From positions 1-23,369 of the forward strand of contig UQVK01000060.1 in NCBI GenBank assembly GCA_900544445.1: a stretch of DNA of 23,369 nt. Reading direction: 5' to 3'. A program made the position numbers and the translations under genes. The notes under the pieces are model-generated. The model was not told the origin of the DNA, ran no database searches, and saw only the letters and a list, made by a program, of their open reading frames with translations. This DNA is from an uncultured Lachnospiraceae bacterium (lineage in GTDB: Bacteria; Bacillota; Clostridia; Lachnospirales; Lachnospiraceae). Positions 7,852-14,632 of the stretch are shown here, one piece after another. The number at the start of each line of letters is the position of its first letter. Position 1 is the first letter of the stretch.

Positions 7852-7880
7852 TTGAAACCAGGGAACCGGGATGATAAAAT
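7852..7880 (+). promoter_or_regulatory. Strong sigma-A type promoter before the YhcG nuclease operon
   Basis: TTGAAA (7852-7857) and TAAAAT (7875-7880) are separated by exactly 17 bases, five of six matches in each box. The first ORF downstream starts at 8107 and the nuclease at 8235, so a transcript from here would carry an untranslated leader of about 220 bases. The promoter fits the accessory nuclease locus being its own unit, separate from the ABC module. Confidence 0.6.
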
Positions 7881-8106
7881 ACAACTAAGCATAAAAATTC
7901 TGTAAGCCGTTCGGCAACTGGCGGATTTCCCGCCGTCTGTCAAATCTGACATTCCATTCAGAAGTTCTATGCTTGATTCCAGAACAATGTAACGAAAAGA
8001 ACGGGCGGGAGCGGACGAAGGGAGTGACCGTACCCGCCACACAGGCGAAGACTTTCCTTTTTTAATGGAAATCAGAAAAGGAAGCCTTTGCAGAAACGGA
8101 GGTACG
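7881..8106 (+). other. Structured leader before the small ORF and YhcG gene
   Basis: The gap 7732-8106 holds no convincing gene. Beyond the promoter it contains consecutive short hairpins: GCCG/CGGC at 7906-7915, GGCGG/CCGCC at 7920-7934, a GGCGGG/CCCGCC stem at about 8004-8037 with an inner CGG/CCG, and TTCCTTTT (8054-8061) pairing with AAAAGGAA (8076-8083). GGAGG then opens the ORF at 8107. I could not match this to a known riboswitch or attenuator. A minus-strand ORF spanning the gap has no recognisable protein and is treated as a shadow. Confidence 0.4.
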
Positions 8107-8235
8107 ATGAACGAAGAACTATATGGAAACAGGAAGAATAAGGAGACGGTGGGAATGCTTTCCCACAAAAAACTGATAGCACAATCAAAGAACTGTTTTA
8201 AAAGTATGACGTTGGATAATGAGGAGACAGTTTGA
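8107..8235 (+). CDS. Small ORF translationally coupled to the YhcG nuclease
   Basis: The ORF has 42 codons, starting MNEELYGNRKNKETVGMLSH and ending TLDNEETV. A near-ideal GGAGG ends four bases before the ATG. The stop overlaps the nuclease ATG as TGATG at 8233-8237, the usual mark of translational coupling. The peptide is polar and Lys/Asn-rich, with no membrane helix or known domain visible. It could be a leader peptide whose translation controls the nuclease, a small partner protein, or a leftover 5' piece of another gene. The ribosome site and coupling are seen directly; the function is not known. Confidence 0.45.
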   Translation: MNEELYGNRKNKETVGMLSHKKLIAQSKNCFKSMTLDNEETV

Positions 8236-9266
8236 TGAATCAAAAGTTTTATGATGAAATCAAAAATATTTTATCTACAGCGAGAAATAAAGTCTATCAA
8301 ACAGCTAACTTTGCAATGGTTGAAGCTTATTGGAATATAGGAAAATCAATCATTGAAGAACAGGGCGGTAATGAAAAGGCAGAGTATGGGACAGGCCTGC
8401 TGAAAGAATTATCAAAGCAAATGACACAGGATTTTGGGAAGGGATTTACTGTTTCCAATTTGAAAAATATGAGGCAGTTTTATTTGACGTTTCCAAATGG
8501 CTACGCACTGCGTAGCGAATTGAGCTGGACGCATTATCGACTTCTAATGCGAGTGGAGAATAAAAACGCCCGGGAATTTTATATGCAGGAAGCTGTAAAA
8601 TCTCAATGGAGTACAAGGCAACTTGAGCGTCAGATAAATTCCTTCTTTTATGAAAGGTTATTATCCAGTAAAAATAAAGAACAAGTTGCGGAGGAAATAC
8701 AGACATTAGAGCCAGCGAAGAAACCAGAAGATGTTATCCGTGACCCGTATGTGTTGGAATTTCTTGGCTTGATGCCTAATGATGATTTTTATGAAAGTGA
8801 TTTAGAGCAAGCGCTCCTTACACATTTGCAAAAATTTCTTTTGGAACTTGGAAGAGGGTTTTCTTTTGTAGCGAGGCAGAAAAGAATAACATTTGATGGA
8901 CGTCATTTTAGAATTGACCTTGTATTTTATAATTACATCTTAAAATGTTTTGTCTTGATAGATCTAAAGGTTGGAGACTTAACACATCAAGACTTAGGGC
9001 AGATGCAGATGTATGTTCATTATTATGAACGAGAACTTATGAATGAAGGAGATAATCCACCGATTGGTATTGTTTTGTGTGCGGATAAAAGTGAGTCTGT
9101 AGTTAAGTATACATTGCCTGAAAATGAAACACAGATTTTTGCTTCCAAATATAAATTATATCTACCAAGTGAGGAAGAATTACTACGAGAATTAAATCAG
9201 GAATATCAAGCATTGGAAGCTGGTAAGATAGAGAAAGAAAACATCGGCGATATGAAAGAGGAATAA
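8235..9266 (+). CDS. YhcG/DUF1016 family PD-(D/E)XK nuclease
   Basis: The product is 343 residues, the usual family length. The N-terminal DUF1016_N helical domain (about 5-150) includes AYWNIGKSIIEEQ, FTVSNLKNMRQFYLTFP and ALRSELSWTHYRLLMRVE. The C-terminal nuclease domain (about 165-330) has the expected acidic and lysine residues: Glu191 in DLEQALLTHLQKFLLELG, Asp228 in FRIDLVFYN, and Asp243-x-Lys245 in LIDLK. The family is predicted to cut DNA and is often found near restriction-modification or other defence genes, but its target is not established. ATG 8235 is preferred to TTG 8232 because GAGGAG lies eight bases upstream. The gene is AT-rich compared with the core genes around it, which suggests horizontal acquisition. 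Confidence 0.93.
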   Translation: MNQKFYDEIKNILSTARNKVYQTANFAMVEAYWNIGKSIIEEQGGNEKAEYGTGLLKELSKQMTQDFGKGFTVSNLKNMRQFYLTFPNGYALRSELSWTHYRLLMRVENKNAREFYMQEAVKSQWSTRQLERQINSFFYERLLSSKNKEQVAEEIQTLEPAKKPEDVIRDPYVLEFLGLMPNDDFYESDLEQALLTHLQKFLLELGRGFSFVARQKRITFDGRHFRIDLVFYNYILKCFVLIDLKVGDLTHQDLGQMQMYVHYYERELMNEGDNPPIGIVLCADKSESVVKYTLPENETQIFASKYKLYLPSEEELLRELNQEYQALEAGKIEKENIGDMKEE

Positions 9267-9296
9267 AACAGCCTGCGTAGCCAGAGAGCGGAGGTA

Positions 9297-9332
9297 GTGA
9301 GAACAATAAGCTCGATAGCTTATTGTTCTCAC
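9297..9332. repeat. Perfect 16-bp inverted repeat downstream of the nuclease gene
   Basis: GTGAGAACAATAAGCT (9297-9312) and AGCTTATTGTTCTCAC (9317-9332) are exact reverse complements around a four-base CGAT loop. GAG/CTC can extend the stem with a bulge. No T-run follows, so this is not a standard terminator. It starts 31 bases after the nuclease stop and is the first of a row of palindromes. Confidence 0.85.
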
Positions 9333-9334
9333 CT

Positions 9335-9361
9335 CAATTTGTGACAAAATGTCACAAATTG
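9335..9361. repeat. Perfect 12-bp inverted repeat, second of the row
   Basis: CAATTTGTGACA (9335-9346) and TGTCACAAATTG (9350-9361) are exact reverse complements around AAA. The inner TGTGACA/TGTCACA half-sites look like a two-fold protein operator as much as an RNA hairpin. No T-run follows. Confidence 0.85.
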
Positions 9362-9370
9362 TATATCGCA

Positions 9371-9414
9371 GAGCCGAATTTGAGATTCGGCTCGCGTTCC
9401 TCAACGTAAACGTT
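9371..9414. repeat. Third and fourth palindromes of the row
   Basis: GAGCCGAAT (9371-9379) pairs exactly with ATTCGGCTC (9385-9393) around a five-base loop. Ten bases on, AACGT and ACGTT at 9403-9414 form a small palindrome. With the two larger repeats before it, four inverted repeats lie within about 120 bases. Confidence 0.75.
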
Positions 9415-9434
9415 TCGGAAAAGAGGTGATCGCC

Positions 9435-9572
9435 ATGTCAATCTTCGAGTATAACGAAGAAGAGGAAATGAGGAAGCTGAGAGAAGGGGAACGGGAGATC
9501 TGGGAAAGAAGAGGGAAAGCGGAATCGATAGAAGATTTTCAGGAAAAAACCGGTCTGAAGGAACCCAGGTAG
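9435..9572 (+). CDS. Short acidic/basic ORF, possible remnant of an Rpn-type nuclease/transposase
   Basis: The ORF has 45 codons with AGAGGTGAT about six bases before the ATG. It reads MSIFEYNEEEEMRKLREGER at the start and AESIEDFQEKTGLKEPR at the end. The opening EYNEEEEMRKLRE and the closing AESIEDFQEK resemble pieces of the charged C-terminal tail of Rpn family PD-(D/E)XK transposase-like proteins, which are common in Lachnospiraceae. The long domain normally between or before such pieces is absent. It may be a deletion derivative or a genuine small charged protein. Its stop is in the same frame as the remnant that follows. The family link is tentative. Confidence 0.4.
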   Translation: MSIFEYNEEEEMRKLREGEREIWERRGKAESIEDFQEKTGLKEPR

Positions 9573-9860
9573 CTCCATATATGGCTTTATTCCGGCGGAA
9601 CTCCGCAGTTTATTGAGGAGAAATATCTTTCAGACCATTATCTCACAAGCTTCCCCCAAGCTGAGGCTGCAAGCATGGAGAACCTGTTAGCATATTGTTC
9701 CGTCTCTCGCAGCCAAACAGAAATGCTTCATTTTCCTGGATTATCTGACAGAAAATATTTCAGGAAAAAATATCTAACCCCTCTTCTTGAGACCGGTAAA
9801 TTCAAAATGTCCATTCCGGACAAACCAAGAAGTCCGAAACAAAAGTACATGAAAGCCTGA
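9573..9860 (+). pseudogene. 3' remnant of a gene with a C-terminal winged-helix domain (AAA_4/Fic-type regulator)
   Basis: The frame is open from the stop at 9572 to a TGA ending at 9860. It contains MENLLAYCSVSRSQTEMLHF, then RKYFRKKYLTPLLETGKFKM and SIPDKPRSPKQKYMKA. This pattern (a short helix-turn-helix, a [KR]YF[RK]K...PLLE.GK stretch, then T/S-IPDKP.S..QKY) is what I know from the C-terminal end of divergent-AAA (AlbA_2/AAA_4) helicase-like regulators and some Fic proteins. Only this last domain is present. The 35 residues before it match nothing I recognise, and the only ATG (9675) has no ribosome site. I read it as the tail left after loss of the rest of the gene. Confidence 0.6.
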
Positions 9861-9866
9861 AAAATC

Positions 9867-9899
9867 CCTCTGCCGAAGGACATAAGCCCCCGGCAGAGG
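9867..9899 (-). terminator. Hairpin with terminator layout on the minus strand
   Basis: CCTCTGCCG (9867-9875) pairs exactly with CGGCAGAGG (9891-9899), loop 15 bases. On the minus strand the stem is followed by GATTTTTC, so it fits an intrinsic terminator in that direction. No minus-strand gene is evident. On the plus strand it may mark the end of the accessory block before deoB. Confidence 0.4.
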
Positions 9900-9993
9900 A
9901 TAAAGCTGACAAAGCGACAACTCACATCCTCTAATTTCCGCACCAAACGCAGAATTTGACGGTAAAAATCACCCCTTCCTCCCGCCTTCGGAC

Positions 9994-10022
9994 TATACAA
10001 ATCAAAAAATTGCTGGTATAAT
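9994..10022 (+). promoter_or_regulatory. Extended -10 promoter before deoB
   Basis: A perfect TATAAT (10017-10022) is preceded by TGG (10014-10016), an extended -10. TATACA (9994-9999) sits 17 bases upstream as the -35, four of six matches. The start codon of deoB is 255 bases downstream, leaving a long leader that contains the 65-base hairpin described separately. Confidence 0.65.
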
Positions 10023-10046
10023 GTCCGCGCAGGCAATGAGCAGTGC

Positions 10047-10111
10047 GCGAAAAGGAAGGGGGTATGCCGCCCCATGCTTGCATGAGGGCGCCATACCCCC
10101 TTCCTTTTCGC
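10047..10111 (+). repeat. 65-base near-perfect hairpin in the deoB leader
   Basis: The arm 10047-10072 (GCGAAAAGGAAGGGGGTATG, then CCGCCC) pairs with 10086-10111 over 26 positions with a single mismatch. Inside it CATGC (10073-10077) pairs with GCATG (10080-10084) around TT, with one bulged A at 10085. Such a stem would form readily in the RNA just after the promoter. No T-run follows. Palindromic units like this occur as dispersed intergenic repeats in some Clostridia; other copies would have to be sought in the genome. Confidence 0.8.
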
Positions 10112-10276
10112 ATAGGGCGAAGCCCGTGAACGAGATGGAGCGGAGCGGAATCGAGTGCACTGCGGAGTTCCAGAAGGGAAAAAGCCGCAAGCCGCCCCAT
10201 GCTTGCCCCTGCCACCGCGGGACCAGCGAAGCGCCGTCCCGCCCACCTGCCACCGTAAAAAAGGAGTGCATACACC
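10112..10276 (+). other. Rest of the deoB leader with 16-mer direct repeat and further hairpins
   Basis: The 16-mer GCCGCCCCATGCTTGC at 10066-10081, inside the big hairpin, recurs at 10191-10206. GCGGGAC (10217-10223) pairs with GTCCCGC (10236-10242), and a small GGGC/GCCC hairpin lies near 10115-10125. No ORF here has a ribosome site or recognisable product. AAGGAG at 10261-10266 serves deoB. The 416 bases between 9860 and 10277 therefore hold the minus-strand hairpin, the promoter and this repeat-rich leader only. Confidence 0.5.
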
Positions 10277-11470
10277 ATGAATTCTAATACATCCCATAAA
10301 AAACGAATCTTCCTCATCGTCCTCGACAGCGTCGGCATCGGTGCGGAACCGGATGCGGCAGAATACGGCGACGAGGGAACCAACACCTTAAAAAGCGCGG
10401 CGACAAGCCAATATTTCCACATGCCGAACATGGAATCCCTCGGCCTGTTCAACATCGAGGGCATTGACTGGCACCCGTCAGTCCCTTCTCCCCGCGCGGC
10501 AGTCGCCCGCATGCGCGAGGCATCCAAAGGGAAAGACACCACCATCGGCCACTGGGAGATTTCCGGTATCTATTCCGGCCGTCCCCTGCCCACCTATCCG
10601 AATGGATTTCCGGCGGAGGTCCTTGATGAATTCACCCGCCGCACCGGAAGAGGCGTTCTCTGCAACCGCCCTTACTCCGGTACCGAGGTCATAAAGGACT
10701 ACGGAGACGAGCATGTGAAGACAGGAAAGCTCATCGTATACACCTCGGCGGACAGCGTGTTCCAGATCGCGGCCCATGAAAAAATCGTGCCGCCGGAAAC
10801 TCTGTACGAATACTGCCGGATCGCCAGGGAGATTCTCACCGGAGAGCACGGGGTGGGCCGGGTGATCGCCCGTCCCTTTGAAGGGGAAAGCGGCCATTAT
10901 GTGAGAACGCCCCGCCGTCATGACTTTTCCATTGAACCTCCTTCCGTAAACATGCTGGACCAGCTGAAGGAAAAGGGTTATGACGTGATCGCGGTGGGTA
11001 AAATCTTTGATATCTTCGCCGGAAAGGGAATTACGGAGCATGTCTATACTGCGGGAAACGCGGAAGGAATGCAGCGTACCCTGGAGTATCAGAGCAGGGA
11101 CTTTGAGGGGCTCTGCTTCATCAATCTGGTGGACTACGATATGCTTTATGGACATAGAAACGATATCGACGGTTATGCGAAGGCGCTGACCGCCTTCGAT
11201 GAGTGGCTGCCGGAGTTCCTTGCGAACATGCGCCCCGATGACGTCCTCATGATCACGGCCGACCACGGCTGCGATCCCGGCTATACCGTATCCACCGACC
11301 ACTCCCGGGAGTACACGCCGTTTGTGGTTTACGGGGAGAAAATTGCGCCCGTCAATCTGGGAACCAGAGAGACCTTCGCGGATATCGGCGCCACCGTGCT
11401 GGATTATTTCGGAATCCGGCCGGAATTTGCCGGAACCAGCGTCCTGCCTGAGATTTTGAGCGCAACGTAA
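10277..11470 (+). CDS. deoB: Phosphopentomutase
   Basis: The product is 397 residues, the normal length. It interconverts ribose 1-phosphate or deoxyribose 1-phosphate with the 5-phosphates, linking nucleoside salvage to the pentose pathway in the cytoplasm. Metal-binding motifs are visible: LIVLDSVGIG with Asp17 at the N terminus, and TADHGCDP plus TDHSREYTPF at the C terminus. The phosphorylated nucleophile corresponds to Thr88 in KGKDTTIGHWE (Thr85 in the Bacillus cereus enzyme). The cap domain lies roughly between residues 100 and 220. GGAG ends ten bases before the ATG. It stands alone here, without the purine nucleoside phosphorylase genes that often accompany deoB, and has its own promoter. 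No terminator with a T-run was seen after it. Confidence 0.97.
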   Translation: MNSNTSHKKRIFLIVLDSVGIGAEPDAAEYGDEGTNTLKSAATSQYFHMPNMESLGLFNIEGIDWHPSVPSPRAAVARMREASKGKDTTIGHWEISGIYSGRPLPTYPNGFPAEVLDEFTRRTGRGVLCNRPYSGTEVIKDYGDEHVKTGKLIVYTSADSVFQIAAHEKIVPPETLYEYCRIAREILTGEHGVGRVIARPFEGESGHYVRTPRRHDFSIEPPSVNMLDQLKEKGYDVIAVGKIFDIFAGKGITEHVYTAGNAEGMQRTLEYQSRDFEGLCFINLVDYDMLYGHRNDIDGYAKALTAFDEWLPEFLANMRPDDVLMITADHGCDPGYTVSTDHSREYTPFVVYGEKIAPVNLGTRETFADIGATVLDYFGIRPEFAGTSVLPEILSAT

Positions 11471-11633
11471 CGGAAAAATGCAGAGGCCTGTCCCTGAAAA
11501 AATGTTTTCTGCCCGGACGAATCCGGAAAAAAGAGGACGGGGACTCTTTGTTGCCAATCAACCGTTGTGCGCCGCAGTCGGTGCATGACTCCGTATGGAA
11601 GCCGCCTTTGGCGGCAGAAGGAAAGAAAAAACA

Positions 11634-13238
11634 GTGAGCGATTTACAAGATATAAAGACTGAAATCAACAGAAGAAGAACCTTTGCCATTATTTCCCATC
11701 CGGATGCAGGTAAGACCACTCTGACAGAAAAATTCCTGCTTTATGGCGGCGCAATCAACCTGGCGGGCAGCGTAAAGGGAAAAGCCACGGCCCGCCATGC
11801 GGTGAGCGACTGGATGGAGATCGAGAAGGAGAGAGGAATTTCCGTCACCTCCTCCGTTCTCCAGTTTGAATATGACGGATACTGCATCAATATTCTGGAT
11901 ACGCCGGGACATCAGGATTTCTCTGAGGATACCTACCGGACGCTGATGGCGGCGGACTCCGCGGTCATGGTAATCGACGCTTCCAAGGGCGTGGAGGCGC
12001 AGACCAGAAAGCTGTTCAAGGTCTGCGTGATGCGGAAAATCCCGATTTTCACCTTTATCAACAAGATGGACCGGGACGCCAACGATACCTTCGACCTGCT
12101 GGATGAAATCGAAAAGGAGCTGGGAATCGCCACCTGCCCCATGAACTGGCCCATCGGCTCCGGAAAGGCGTTTAAGGGCGTCTATGACAGGGATAAGGGC
12201 TGTGTCATCACCTATTCCGACACGGAAAAGGGAACGAAGGAGGGCCATGCTACGGAGATCCCGCTTTCCGATACGGATACGCTCCGGGAGTTCATCGGGG
12301 AAGAGGCCATGGATAAGCTTCTGGAAGAGGTGGAGCTCCTGGACGGCGCAAGCGCGGAATTTGACCTGGATCTGGTCAGAAGCGGCGACCTGACCCCCGT
12401 ATTTTTCGGCTCTGCCCTGACCAATTTCGGCGTGGAGATTTTCCTGCAGCATTTCCTTACCATGACCACGCCGCCGCTGGCGAGAAAAGCGGACTGTGGA
12501 TCTATAGATCCGGTGGAGCATGATTTTTCCGCCTTCGTGTTCAAAATCCAGGCCAACATGAACAAGGCGCACAGGGACCGTATCGCCTTCATGCGCATCT
12601 GTTCCGGCAAATTTGACGCCAGTATGGAAGTGAAGCATGTGCAGGGCGGCAAGGTGATGCGCCTTTCCCAGCCCCAGCAGCTGATGGCAAGCGAGAGAAA
12701 GATTCTGGACGAGGCCTATGCGGGCGATATCATCGGCGTGTTCGATCCGGGCATCTTTTCCATCGGCGATACGATCTGTATGCCGAAGGAAAATTTTGCC
12801 TATGAGGGCATTCCCACCTTTGCGCCGGAGCATTTTGCCAGGGTGCGCCAGGTGGACACCATGAAGAGAAAGCAGTTCGTCAAGGGCATCACCCAGATCG
12901 CCCAGGAGGGCGCCATCCAGATCTTCCAGGAATACAATACGGGTCTGGAGGAGATCATTGTGGGCGTGGTGGGCGTTCTGCAGTTTGACGTGCTTAAATA
13001 CCGCCTGAACAACGAATACAACGTGGAAATCCGGCTGGAGCCGCTTCCCTATGAGCACATCCGCTGGATTGAAAACAAGGAAGATTTTGATCTGGATAAG
13101 CTGACCGGCACCTCCGACATGAAGAAGGTGAAGGACATGAGAGGAAACCCGCTGCTTCTGTTCGTCAACGAGTGGAGCGTGGGCATGACGGTGGACAGAA
13201 ACAAGGGCCTGATCCTGACGGAATTTGGAAGAAACTAA
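11634..13238 (+). CDS. prfC: Peptide chain release factor 3
   Basis: The product is 534 residues from the chosen start. RF3 is a GTPase that removes RF1/RF2 from the ribosome after termination. The GTP-binding motifs are all present: G1 SHPDAGKTT (21-29), the switch region DWMEIEKERGISVTSS, G3 DTPGH (89-93) and G4 NKMD (143-146). They are followed by domain II and the RF3-specific C-terminal domain. The frame is open from ATG 11595, but that start has no ribosome site and adds 13 atypical residues. GTG 11634 follows AGAAGGAAAG and gives the typical start MSDLQ...EINRRRTFAIIS. A GCCGCC-TTT-GGCGGC hairpin at 11601-11615 sits just upstream of the ribosome site and could influence initiation. Confidence 0.95.
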   Translation: MSDLQDIKTEINRRRTFAIISHPDAGKTTLTEKFLLYGGAINLAGSVKGKATARHAVSDWMEIEKERGISVTSSVLQFEYDGYCINILDTPGHQDFSEDTYRTLMAADSAVMVIDASKGVEAQTRKLFKVCVMRKIPIFTFINKMDRDANDTFDLLDEIEKELGIATCPMNWPIGSGKAFKGVYDRDKGCVITYSDTEKGTKEGHATEIPLSDTDTLREFIGEEAMDKLLEEVELLDGASAEFDLDLVRSGDLTPVFFGSALTNFGVEIFLQHFLTMTTPPLARKADCGSIDPVEHDFSAFVFKIQANMNKAHRDRIAFMRICSGKFDASMEVKHVQGGKVMRLSQPQQLMASERKILDEAYAGDIIGVFDPGIFSIGDTICMPKENFAYEGIPTFAPEHFARVRQVDTMKRKQFVKGITQIAQEGAIQIFQEYNTGLEEIIVGVVGVLQFDVLKYRLNNEYNVEIRLEPLPYEHIRWIENKEDFDLDKLTGTSDMKKVKDMRGNPLLLFVNEWSVGMTVDRNKGLILTEFGRN

Positions 13239-13263
13239 GCCTGAAATCCGTAGACACAGTTTG

Positions 13264-13296
13264 CGGCTGTTTTTGTTGAAGCGTCAAAAACGGCCG
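13264..13296 (+). other. Hairpin between prfC and the transglutaminase-like gene
   Basis: CGGCTGTTTTTG (13264-13275) pairs with CAAAAACGGCCG (13285-13296), 12 pairs with one G-T and a nine-base loop. There is no T-run after it, so it is not a clear terminator. It ends 43 bases before the next start codon. Confidence 0.45.
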
Positions 13297-13339
13297 TGAG
13301 GAAAGACCCCCGGCATCGACGCTTCGGAATGAGGATAGT

Positions 13340-14563
13340 ATGAGAAAGATCCGGGAAATCCTGAAGCTGATGCTTCCTGCCGCGGCGATTGCGGTAACGG
13401 TGTATTTTGCGGCGGATGCGTTTTTTATGCGTGTTCAGCCGGAACCGGCAGCACCGTCTCCGACAGCGGAAAGCGCGCAGGAAGAAGCCTGGACAAAGGA
13501 GGAAGAAGAACAGCCTGCGGAGGAAAATCAGGATGGATACGCCTGTTCCAGACTGGGGGAGGAGGACGCCCTTCTGTATCTGGAACTTTATGAGGCGGTT
13601 ACCGGGTTTGTGCCGGACGCTTCCCTTTCCGTACAGGATGCGGAACGGATTGAACGGGTGTTTGCCTGTGTGATGGCGGATCATCCGGAGATTTTTTATG
13701 TGGATGGATATACTTTGACCACACACGCCCTGGGGGAGGATATTCAGGACGTATCCTTTCAGGCGGAGTATACCTTCACCCGGCAGCAGGCGCAGGAACG
13801 GCTTCTGCGCGTGGAGGAAAAAGCGGATGCCGTGCTTTCGACGCTTACGGAGGACATGGACGACTACGAAAAGCTGAAGACTCTGTACGAATCCATTGTT
13901 ACCGGTACAGAGTATGACCTGCAGGCACCGGAAAATCAGACGATCTGTTCCGTTTTCCTTTATGGAAAAAGCGTCTGCCAGGGATATGCGAAAGCCTTTC
14001 AGTATCTTTGCCAGAGAGCCGGAATTCCGGCCGTTCTTGTGACTGGCACCGTGGAGGATGGCTCTCCCCACGCCTGGACGGCGGTATGCTGCAGCGGAGA
14101 CTGGTATTACGCGGATCCCGCTTGGGGAGACGTGAGCTATCAGACGGAAGAGGCAGGGGAAGACGGCTCGGAAGAAAGCGGAACGGAGGCCGGTGAGCGC
14201 AGGGAGCAGGTGGATTATGACTTTTTTCTGGTCACCACGGAGCAGATTTCCCGTACCCATACGGCGGATCCCGTTTTTCCCCTTCCGGAATGCGTCAGCT
14301 TAACGGACAACTATTATGTACGGGAAGGCCTGTATTTTATCCGGGCTGACATGGAGCAGGCCGCGGAGGCTTTTGAAACCGCCACACGGGAAGGTCGCAG
14401 TTCCGTGACGCTGAAGTGCGCGGATGAGACCGTGTACAAGGAGCTGTATGAGAGGCTTCTTACACAGCAGGAGATCTTTCAGTACCTGCCGGGAGATTCG
14501 GTTTCCTATGCAGCTTCACAGGAACAGCTTACGCTGACGTTCTTCCGGACGAGTGAACTGTAA
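13340..14563 (+). CDS. Membrane-anchored transglutaminase-like protein
   Basis: The product is 407 residues. An N-terminal signal anchor (about residues 8-29) is followed by a Glu/Pro/Ala-rich linker (33-66). A transglutaminase-like domain then carries the Cys-His-Asp triad: Cys213 in GKSVCQGYAKAFQYLC, His244 in SPHAWTAV and Asp259 in YYADPAWGD. A Glu/Gly-rich insertion (about 266-288) follows. Such proteins in Firmicutes are extracytoplasmic and may act as cysteine proteases or cross-linking enzymes at the cell surface, but the substrate is unknown. GAGG lies about six bases before the ATG. It sits between prfC and the Asp23/Gls24 gene, with no functional link to either that I can see. Confidence 0.85.
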   Translation: MRKIREILKLMLPAAAIAVTVYFAADAFFMRVQPEPAAPSPTAESAQEEAWTKEEEEQPAEENQDGYACSRLGEEDALLYLELYEAVTGFVPDASLSVQDAERIERVFACVMADHPEIFYVDGYTLTTHALGEDIQDVSFQAEYTFTRQQAQERLLRVEEKADAVLSTLTEDMDDYEKLKTLYESIVTGTEYDLQAPENQTICSVFLYGKSVCQGYAKAFQYLCQRAGIPAVLVTGTVEDGSPHAWTAVCCSGDWYYADPAWGDVSYQTEEAGEDGSEESGTEAGERREQVDYDFFLVTTEQISRTHTADPVFPLPECVSLTDNYYVREGLYFIRADMEQAAEAFETATREGRSSVTLKCADETVYKELYERLLTQQEIFQYLPGDSVSYAASQEQLTLTFFRTSEL

Positions 14564-14573
14564 GAGAAAATAC

Positions 14574-14602
14574 TTTGCAAAGGGAAGGGATTTTGTTATA
14601 AT
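14574..14602 (+). promoter_or_regulatory. Sigma-A type promoter of the Asp23/nusB-recN operon
   Basis: A perfect TATAAT (14597-14602) has TTTGCA (14574-14579) 17 bases upstream; TTGCAA one base on is an alternative -35 with a 16-base spacer. The start codon at 14633 is 31 bases beyond the -10 box, so the leader is short. All genes from here to the right edge are co-oriented with gaps under 90 bases. Confidence 0.65.
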
Positions 14603-14632
14603 CATTGTTATAGTGATAAAGGAGGCAGCCTT

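Noticed and set aside
7830..8243. 137-codon minus-strand ORF spanning the gap before the YhcG nuclease
   Set aside because: It runs through the plus-strand promoter, hairpins and the coupled small ORF, has a Ser/Phe-rich composition without motifs, and no convincing ribosome site.
8500..8516. GCTACGC/GCGTAGC hairpin inside the nuclease gene, with CTGCGTAGC repeated at 9273-9281
   Set aside because: It encodes the conserved ALRSELSW stretch of the family, and a nine-base repeat can occur by chance.
9728..10545. Overlapping minus-strand ORFs of 189 and 204 codons upstream of and into deoB
   Set aside because: They cross the large palindrome and the deoB start. Their composition is explained by GC-rich repeat sequence and no domain was recognised.
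11513..11526. CCGGA-CGAA-TCCGG hairpin as a deoB terminator
   Set aside because: The stem is only five bp and is followed by As rather than Ts.
10478..11557. 359-codon minus-strand ORF opposite deoB
   Set aside because: It is antisense to a clear phosphopentomutase and shows no family motif, so it is a shadow frame.
11643..13058. 471-codon minus-strand ORF opposite prfC
   Set aside because: prfC on the plus strand has all GTPase motifs. The antisense translation is His/Leu/Arg-rich with no recognisable domain or ribosome site, and reflects the codon bias of prfC.
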